Source: Cyanophora paradoxa (lineage: Eukaryota; Glaucocystophyceae; Cyanophorales; Cyanophoraceae). Taken from it: a DNA stretch of 64,000 nucleotides. The notes beneath the pieces were generated by a model. The model did no database searches. It was not told the DNA's origin and was given only the letters and a program-made list of their open reading frames with translations. Where the stretch lies: the NCBI GenBank assembly GCA_004431415.1, contig QPMI01000010.1, positions 186,001 to 250,000 of the forward strand. Reading direction: 5' to 3'. The position numbers were made by a program, and so were the translations under genes. The first letter of the stretch is position 1, and each line of letters opens with the position of its first letter. Below are positions 56,901 through 64,000 of the stretch, one piece after another.

Positions 56901-59889
56901 TGAGCTCGGCCGTGTCGCGCTGGATCAGCTCCGCGATCTGGCGCAAAAACGCTCGCGGCGCGAAAATCGAGTCTGGGCGGAGCGCGAAAAACGTCGAGGT
57001 GCGCGCCTGGGCCTGGATGTCCGGGATGCAGCGGTCGTACAAAGCGACGATCTCCTGCGCCGCCGTTCAATTTGGTTAATCGCTTTTTCGCGCCGCGAAA
57101 AGTTGCGAAATTTTAATTTATAATGCTCATTATTTACTTAGCTCAAGCAGAATTCAATGAAAACTGCACGAACGAGCACGCGCGCGCATGCGCACGCGCA
57201 TTGATTTGTTAGCAGCTAATGTGTTGTTGGCGGTGATGAGGCGGGGCTTGGGGCGGCATTTAATCTTCTTTACGAAGTTTTAGTTGAAGCTACAATTACA
57301 ATTTTAATCCTCTTTTAGGTGGATGACAATTACAATGAGCAATGGCGCTAGGGCGCACGCGCTGGAGGGCGGCGATGAGGCGGGCGGTGCCGCAGTGGGG
57401 GGCGAGGGCCGCCTCGCCGTAGACGGCGTGGCCCCCGAAGAACGCCTCCTCCGCCTCCAGCGCCGCCTGGGGCCGAGCGCGCGGATCGGATGGGGGATGT
57501 CAGAGTCCGAAGACGGATTTGAGATGAGGGAAAAGAATCTGGAATGCGGCGCGTCTAGCAACTCATTACTAATTAGAATGAACAAGATGCTAGGACGAAT
57601 TAATATTGAGGAAGCAGAGGAAATGAATCGATGCTGAAGCTTAAGGGAGCTCAAGCGGGTGCCTGCGAACCTTGACGGTGCGGCGGGCCTCCACCTCGCG
57701 CTGCGAGCGGTTCTTGACCGCTGCCCGGCCGTAAATCAAACAATTCGTCGCCTAAAAGCTAGCGGCCTCCTTATCGCAAGTTACGATTCGCTGGCGCGCA
57801 CCGAAGTAGCCCTTGGTGAGGCGGTGCTGCCGCCCCAGCAGCACGTCCGACGCGTCCGTCCCCTGCGCGGCGTCGACAGCAGAGATCGGAGGAACTTAAA
57901 CTCGAATTACCGAGGCTGGTATGGGGTATTGGGGGGGGGGGGGGGGGGGGGGGGGGGAGGGGCCGGGGCGGGGACGGACGTCGTCCATGATGTCGACCTT
58001 GGTGAGGACCCCGATCGTCCGCACCCCTGCCCCCGCCGTCGGCGTCGGAGCGGATCGGAGGAAGAAAGCGAGGATACCTAACTGGGTTACCTTCAGGGTC
58101 CACTTCGCGCGCCAGCTGCGCGCCGCGGAGCGCACGTGATCATGAGCGATTGGCGCGAAAGCAAAGGTGCGTAATGACCAGAGGGAAAATCAAAGGGGGG
58201 AGCGGGCCGGGCGTGACGATCCGCGAAATCAAATGGCGCGAAAGGTGCGAATGCGACAGAATAGCAGAACAGGTTAATATATATATATGATCTAGACCGT
58301 CATGTTCAGAGGGAAAATCAAAGGGGGGAGCGGGCGTGCCTGGATGGCGTCGGAGCCGGCTAGGTCGGCGTTGGCGGCCGAGACGGCCAGCACGATCGTC
58401 CGCCCCGGCCCGATGTACCTGCGCCGGTCCCGAGGCAAGGCGCGGGCGGCGCCGGCGTTCAACATTGAAGTGAGCGTTCAAGTGAAAAGCCGGTCGCGGA
58501 TAGATTTGCAGGCGGGGTCGCGCGGCGAAATATGCGAAAATGGGCATTAAAGGCATTAAAGGCATTCAAGGGTGGGGCGTGGGCGGCGCGCTTGCGGGCG
58601 AGGTCCTTGGTGAGCTTCTCGAGGTTCGCCCGCGACCCGGCGCCCTCGGGGTTCGCCGCGTTCTGCGCCCCGCCCAATATATTAATCAGCCGCGTCCCCG
58701 CGCGCCAAAAACCGAGTTATTCGGAGCTGAAGCGAGGCCGGCGCCGCATCCATATCGTTACTGAACGGCATCGGGGGCGCTTGCGGGCGTGGCCGCGGCG
58801 GCAGAAGCGGTGGAGTCTAGATCTAGATATTACAGACTGAACGGGCAGCGATACTAATTTTATGAACGGCAGCTGAACGGCAGCGGGGTGAAGGGGTCGC
58901 CGTCGGCCAGCGCTCGGTCGGCCGCGGGGGGGACGGGGCGGGCGCGCGCGCACGCGGGCGATGCCGGGGAGGTCGATGACGGTGAGGTCGGGGCAGTGCG
59001 CGCACTGCAGCTCCAGCACGACGGGCTCCTCCCGCACAAGCTGCGAAGGCGCGTCGGCCGCGGGCTCGTCTATAATCGAAGTGTTTCGATCAAGAGCAAG
59101 GAGCTCGAGCCGCCCGCGCGCCTTGCCGCCGTTGATGTCGAGGTTCAGGCGAGCGATCTCTTCCCGCACCTGTCGACTCCGGGATCGAATTCAGAGCGGG
59201 ACGGGGAAGAGAGAAATCGAAGCGCGCGCGCGCCTCCTCGACGCGATCCATAGAGATCTCCTGGCCGCCGCCCGACGTGAACCGAGCGAGGATCCCATCC
59301 ACGTCGCCTGCGCGCAGCGAATTACAAGGCGCTGCCCTACTAGCGGGGATGAAGCTTAAGGCCGTACTGGCGTGGATTAGGCGGAGGATGATCGGCCGCC
59401 GCGTGCACATGTCCTGCGTGCGAAATTCGAATTCGAAGCTGAAGTCCGCGAAAAGCGATCGCGTGGCGAAGCTCTAGCTCTCGAAATCGCGCGCCTTGTT
59501 CCGGGGGAAGATGTCGAGGCCGACGATGCTTTCCAGGACGCTGGACTTGCCGGCGCTCTGCCCGCCGACCACCGCGATCCGCGGCAGCTCGACGCTCGCA
59601 AGCTGCGCATGCGCGAGCCGACGAGCCGACTTGGCGCGCGCGAAATCGATTTCGCGCTGCCGACCGCGCGCACCGCGCGGCCGGCCGCGTGGCCGAGATT
59701 CAGGTCGTGCAGGCTGTTGAAGAGCGCAAGGCGCTCCCGAATTCGCCCGTCGAGCAGCCGCATCGCGCTCGTCTCCCGTGCACGGGACTCCGGCGCCGCA
59801 GCCGGCCTCGGAGCGTACGTGTCAGGGAGCGGCGCCGCAAAACCGCATCGAGGCGGCGAGCGCACTCAGCGGTGAGCTTGGAGGCCGCC
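50930..59889 (-). CDS. Dynamin-like large GTPase
   Basis: Membrane-remodelling GTPase. It starts near 59889 ([18 protein letters not shown]). GTPase domain: [20 protein letters not shown]1 [20 protein letters not shown] with FPRNK (59600-59495); G2 region [15 protein letters not shown] (59410); G3 [12 protein letters not shown] (59000); [20 protein letters not shown] (58400); G4 [14 protein letters not shown] (58000). Stalk: [63 protein letters not shown] less recognisable mid-C-terminal region follows (55-52.5 kb). GED-like end: [54 protein letters not shown] and [19 protein letters not shown], with the stop at 50930. FPRNK joins DMCTRRP across a GC-AG intron (59414-59494). No PH or Pro-rich domain is clear; whether it acts in fission, endocytosis or organelle division is unknown. 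Confidence 0.88.
51318..51651 (-). repeat. 49-bp duplicated GED exon end with donor site
   Basis: 51603-51651 and 51318-51366 are identical over 49 bp. On the sense strand each reads [11 protein letters not shown] followed by the same GTGCAT donor. The two lie about 240 bp apart within what is otherwise intron. Confidence 0.9.
54512..54830 (-). repeat. Triplicated exon end with donor in dynamin gene
   Basis: A 40-bp unit is identical at 54791-54830 and 54658-54697, with a decayed third copy at about 54512-54540. On the sense strand each encodes [10 protein letters not shown] followed by GTCCGC. The later copies sit inside the intron that starts at the first. Confidence 0.85.
56357..56566 (-). 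repeat. Triplicated exon start with acceptor in dynamin gene
   Basis: The coding copy is at 56357-56376 (sense CAG|CTGCGGCTGGCGATGG, encoding [11 protein letters not shown]). Further copies with an extended intronic flank lie at about 56412-56453 and 56523-56566, in the upstream intron. Confidence 0.8.
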
Positions 59890-60362
59890 ATCCCGATCTC
59901 CTCCCGTGCCTCAGGATCCTGTTTGCTCTCGATCTCAATTTTCGCAGACCCCCCCCCCCCCCCCCCCCGCCACGGCTCGTGATCTCAAGCTCGTGTACTG
60001 CAGCTTTCTCATGCCTTTGAAAGCTAGCCCAGTGCGCGCGCTCATGCCTCGAGGACCCTGCCAGGCTGAGGCTCCCGCTCGGATCCGGAGCGCCTACATC
60101 ATAAATTGTTCATATCCAACGAAACGCTGTCCGGCGTTCAATCTCAGAGACGCTCTCCCGACCCTGCCAGCTGGCGGCCGCGTGCGAGAAATGGGGCCGG
60201 GAAGGCGCCTCGAATGTGTATGCGCTGGTGCCCCCGCCCGCCGGGCCCCCGGGCCTTTGCCATGTGCAAAACTTTCAATTTAATTATTGCGCGTTCAAAA
60301 AAGAAGCGCAAGCGCTGGGATCAAGCTCGAGAATCTATGCCGAGCTTCTGAACGAAATGCGC
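59890..60362. other. Spacer between dynamin and glycine-zipper genes
   Basis: Presumed dynamin 5' region, containing about 20 C near 59950-59968. No independent gene is supported. Confidence 0.4.
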
Positions 60363-60825
60363 TCAGGCCTTGTCGGTCGTCTTGCGGCCGAGGGTGTCGC
60401 CGGGGGCGCCCCGGGTGCCCATCGCGGCGCCGATCTCCCCCCCGGCCGCCGCTCCGAGGGCCGCCCCCGGGAGACCGCCTGCGCAGAGAGGACCCGCGAT
60501 CAGCTGCGCATGCGAAAAGCGACTGCGCATGCTCTCTCTCGCGCGCGGAGAACTCCGGAGCCCGACGGGAGAGAATTTCGCACCGATCACGCTGCCGGCG
60601 GCGGCTCCGAGGGCCGCGCCCGCGCCGGTGCTCACGCCGGTTCGCTGCCCGACGAACTCACCCGCGTCGCCGGGCGCCGTCTGCTGAGCGTTGGCCTTGA
60701 CCTTCTCCCGCGCTTCGCCCGCCTGCTGCGCGATCTCTGCGCGCGCGCGGGGATCACTCACGCGCGCACTTTGCGCGCCGACGAAATAAACGTGACCGCG
60801 CACTGCTGCGGTCGCCGGCGTTCAT
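60363..60825 (-). CDS. Glycine-zipper protein
   Basis: A likely start at 60825 (MNAGDRSS) is followed by an intron with donor GTGCGC. Then come a helical charged segment (EIAQQAGEAREKVKANAQQ), a first Gly/Ala block (GAGAALGAAAGSVIGA), a second intron, and a second block (GGLPGAALGAAAGGEIGAAM), ending GRKTTDKA with the stop at 60363-60365. Paired Gly-x3-Gly blocks resemble glycine-zipper membrane motifs, with helices that pack in membranes or self-associate. No homologous family can be named. The exact first splice junction does not resolve cleanly in frame. Confidence 0.55.
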
Positions 60826-61537
60826 GGTTTCGGCGTTGAACGTGTAGCGTTTTTGATTTCAAAGAATGCAAGTGCCGTGCACGGGAGACGATATTTATAG
60901 CTCATAATAAGATGCACGGGAGATGCGGTTTGCCTCGAGCTCGTGATCCCCTATATTAATTTCATCTAGCTATAGCTAGCGCCACCATTACTAAGTTAGC
61001 GCTGCTCCTCTCGAGCTGCTTCCCAGCCTAGTAGGCCTCATTATGCATGCTCCTCTCATGACTTGCGCATTCTGAAGTCGAGCTCGAGCTCCGAGGCTCG
61101 CGCGCAGATGAAAAAGGCGGAGGGAGCACTGATCATGACACATTTACTGCAACTGCGGCAACGAGCACCTGATCAGCCACTTGGCCATACATACTATGAC
61201 TCACAGAGATATGGAGCACTCGCGATCGGGCCAGTTTATACTATGATAACTAGACTGATAAACACGGATCATATCATTAACTGATTCGGGACGTCGACAC
61301 TACAGCTAATGCCATCTTTACGACTCGGCGACATCAGATACAGATGATCGGATACTGAGTGAAACAGAGCTAGAAAGGACTTGAAGTTGAACAATGAACC
61401 CCTAACACAAAAATAATAAACGAAGGCCCTGCCGCACTGCGCCGCGGCGGCAAGCCTCTGAGGGTCGCAATCGAGGGCGCCCTATAGCTACACCAAACAA
61501 TACAGGACGCCTCGGTGCCAAGAGAAAAAGTATGGAA
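60826..61537. other. Spacer, no supported gene
   Basis: AT-richer spacer between the glycine-zipper gene's 5' end and the phosphate transporter's 3' end. Nothing recognisable. Confidence 0.45.
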
Positions 61538-64000
61538 TCACGACGTGTGCGCGTGCAGCGCAGGGGCAGCTGCAGCGACTGCCGTGCCGCCCGCTCCCGC
61601 GCCCGTGTACAGATCGCCGGCGCCGGCGCCGGCGCCGGCGCCGGAGTGCGCGTCGGCGGCCGCGACCTTGGCGTGGCCGATCTCCTCGTCGGGCTTGGCG
61701 TCCCCTCCGAGCTCCTCCAGGGAGAGGCCCTTGGATTCGGGCACGAAGAACGTGAAGAGCATGCCGATGAAATTCTGACGAGGAGCCCAGAGTCATGATC
61801 ATGATCAGGCGCCGGCGGCGGGACTTTTCCAGCGCGTGCGCGGCGCCTGGGCGCACCGTGATGGCCAGGATGCCCAGGGCGATGCGTAGGCCCAGGCCTG
61901 TGCCGCAGTCCGGGTTTCCCGGGTTGTCGTGCAGCTGGAACGGGTCCTTGGGGTCGTGGCAGTCCGGGCTCGTCGGCTCGCTCGCAGCGTACACGAAGCC
62001 AAAGGCGCCGATGATGGCGCCGAGCTTTCCCATGGCCGCTGCGCGTGACACGAGAGATATACCGATCAGCTTGGATATAGATGAGGATGCATGTGCTGAC
62101 GGACCGGAGATGCCGTGAGCCGTCGAGCGCCACCGTGACGGGAAGATTTCGGCGGGCACAACAAACGTGGTCTTTGGACAAGTCATGATCAGACGTAAGA
62201 CGCAGGGAGGCTGCAGGACGGTGCTCGGGCGCACCGAATTGGGACCCCAGTTCGCGAAGAAGAACGTCAGCGCGTAGAGCTGCGCCCAGATTCAATTAAT
62301 ATAAAGCGAACGCGGAGGCTCATAAATATTCGAGTTCAGAGCGAATTAACATACCACAATGAAGCCGCTCGGGTTTCCGCTATACGACTGAGGCAGGCAC
62401 GGTTATTTCATGGAACGTTCACGCCGATACAGAATTGAACTCGACTCAGATCGAGCGAATTATTGGCGTACCACATATTGGCGCCAGTCGGCGCACGACT
62501 TTACGTTGGCGGCGGTGAAGAGATTGCCGGCCGCGTCCTTGCCCAGCTCGTAGTCCGCCGCCTCGATCTTGGAGAAGAAGTGGTCCATCCTGGCCGGGTT
62601 GACGGAGTACTTGCCGGCCGCGTCGACGAGGTAGGCGGCCGACGTGTCGGTCGGGCCGGTCGGGAGGGCGCCGGCGATCTTGGGAATGACGACGGGCAGG
62701 CCGGCGGCGAAGCAGGAGCGGGCGACGAGGTCGAAGCGGTCCGTCGGAGTCTCGACGAAGCTGTTGTAGGCGCCGGCGATGACGGCCATGAACAGGGTCA
62801 TGAAGAAGAAGCCAAACATCTGCGTCGAGTTTCAGCGAGTTTTAAACGAGAAGAGCACATATCGATCATGAATCGAACAAACCTGGATCCTGCGGAGTAG
62901 GGTAGGAGATGAGAATTCGGAATCAGCCGCAGGGCCTAAAATGAGAATGCGCTTTCGCTCACCACCAGCGGCCGATCTTCTCAATGGTGAAGACGGTGAA
63001 CCAGTAGCCGGGGATGGTGGAGCCGAGTGCGATGATCGCCTGCGCGCGCGCGTTGTACCACGACGACTCCAGCGGGGTCCACCACGTCTTGGCGCCGCCA
63101 CCGACCGCCGGATCCGTGCTGCCGGCCGCGGGCGCCGTTAGTGAGGATCGAGAACCTTCAGCAGCGAAGAAAGCTTCAGAGGATCCAAGAGTACCTGTAC
63201 GCGAGGTTCGAGGGCGGCTCGCCCCACGCTGCCTTGTTCCAGTACGGCGGGATGGCGGCCGTGCGGGTCGGGTAGTACATGTCCCATCGCGGGTTCGAGT
63301 ACACGAAGTGGTTCTTTCCGTCCGCCTTGGGATCTTCGGACGGGAAGCCCAAGCCTGGGGTCCCGGAGCTGAACGGGTTTGTGCTGTAGCCCAGCCACAT
63401 CTTGCGCGGTAAAAGTTGATCGATCAGAATCGAATCGAAATCGAAGTGATTAATATGAATGATTAATATATTAGCAAAGCACACCTTCTGCTGGGCCTGG
63501 GCGCCCTGGACGAGGTACTTGGAGGGGACCCAGTCGACGGTGCGGAAGACGTCGGACTGGAAGAGGCCCTGCGAGTAGAAGGCGACGTCGAGGAGGAACC
63601 AGGTCATCGTCGTCCCCACCAGGTGCTTCCAGTGGCCCTGCGAGTCGCGACCGCGACGCGCGCGTGAGCTCCAATTTCGACCATTTCGTACATGTTCGTA
63701 CCTTGATGAAGTGCTTGAAGGTGTCGACCTTGTCCTGCACCGCGACGTTGCGTACGAAGGTCTCCGAGGCGTGCAGGCGGCGGTGCAGCACGTTCTGAGC
63801 TTTGCATGTGAGCGAAGGAGATTAAAGGTCAGCGAGCATGATTTATAAGCGTCGGTTTCACCTCCATGTCCTTCACGGCGGTCGTCGTGTCTTTCTGCGG
63901 AGCGTACGAGGATTACGCATTGTTTACTTTGTATTTTGAAAAAGTCATCGCTTATAAATAATTTGCCATCGATATCGGTATCGGGCAATCGAATTCGGGC
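61538..64000 (-). CDS. PHO84/Pht1-like phosphate:proton symporter (MFS), 5' truncated
   Basis: Major-facilitator phosphate importer. Sense order from the right edge: [51 protein letters not shown] with [16 protein letters not shown], then a long polar segment (63420-63050), [40 protein letters not shown], another polar segment (62750-62465), [92 protein letters not shown] and a Gly/Ala-rich tail, stop at 61538. PAE-FP-R-RST-HGIS and PES-G-SLEE are PHO84-type landmarks. The two polar insertions are unusual. The N-terminal six-helix half is outside the window. Confidence 0.88.

Overview
The window looks like nuclear DNA of a GC-rich eukaryotic microalga. Genes sit on both strands without operons, nearly every recognisable protein is split by many introns, and the proteins are eukaryotic types: a Prp4-like spliceosomal WD40 protein, a dynamin, an ENT transporter, a full-size PDR-type ABC transporter and a PHO84-like symporter. 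The dense short introns, C-rich intron tails and some GC-AG introns recall haptophytes or pelagophytes. That lineage is an inference of low confidence, because no rRNA or organelle marker is present.

Layout. 1-815 (+): 3' end of a U4/U6 snRNP Prp4-like gene. About 2.0-3.69 kb (+): a protein ending in a two-component receiver domain. 5.28-6.88 kb (-): a secreted CAP/PR-1 protein, divergent from an equilibrative nucleoside transporter at 7.31-10.80 kb (+). 12.1-13.2 kb: a GC minisatellite. 14.69-19.38 kb (-): a surface protein with fibronectin-III-like repeats and a GPI-signal-like tail. 19.6-30.3 kb: a repeat island of nested transposons. 30.30-40.81 kb (-): the PDR-type ABC transporter, divergent from an F-box/LRR-like gene at 41.16-43.01 kb (+). 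43.81-45.38 kb (-): a small possibly secreted protein. 45.4-49.4 kb: a second repeat island. 49.51-50.43 kb (+): a small acidic protein. 50.93-59.89 kb (-): a dynamin-like GTPase. 60.36-60.83 kb (-): a glycine-zipper protein. 61.54 kb to the right edge (-): a phosphate-transporter-like gene, cut at its 5' end.

Three themes stand out. (1) Introns follow an unusual code. Donors are mostly GTGCGC, GTACCC or GTCCG, with a minority of GCGCGY. Many introns have a CTGAC branch-like box, C-rich rather than T-rich tails, and a recurring GTACCCC word on the sense strand only. One 12-nt microexon encodes the GKTT of a Walker A motif. (2) Exon edges carrying a splice site have repeatedly been copied into the neighbouring intron, in the ABC, dynamin and ENT genes, giving arrays of decoy or stepping-stone splice sites. 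(3) The repeat islands hold elements with readable boundaries: a 1,540-bp hAT deletion derivative with an exact 8-bp target duplication, a 518-bp hAT-like MITE with an exact 8-bp duplication, an 831-bp TA-flanked element carrying GC-rich cargo, and a family with TACCGTG ends. Members of that last family share one backbone, but each is filled with its own short word in both orientations.

Exon joins were worked out by hand from reading frame and family resemblance. Individual splice sites are hypotheses unless described as fixed by motif continuity.
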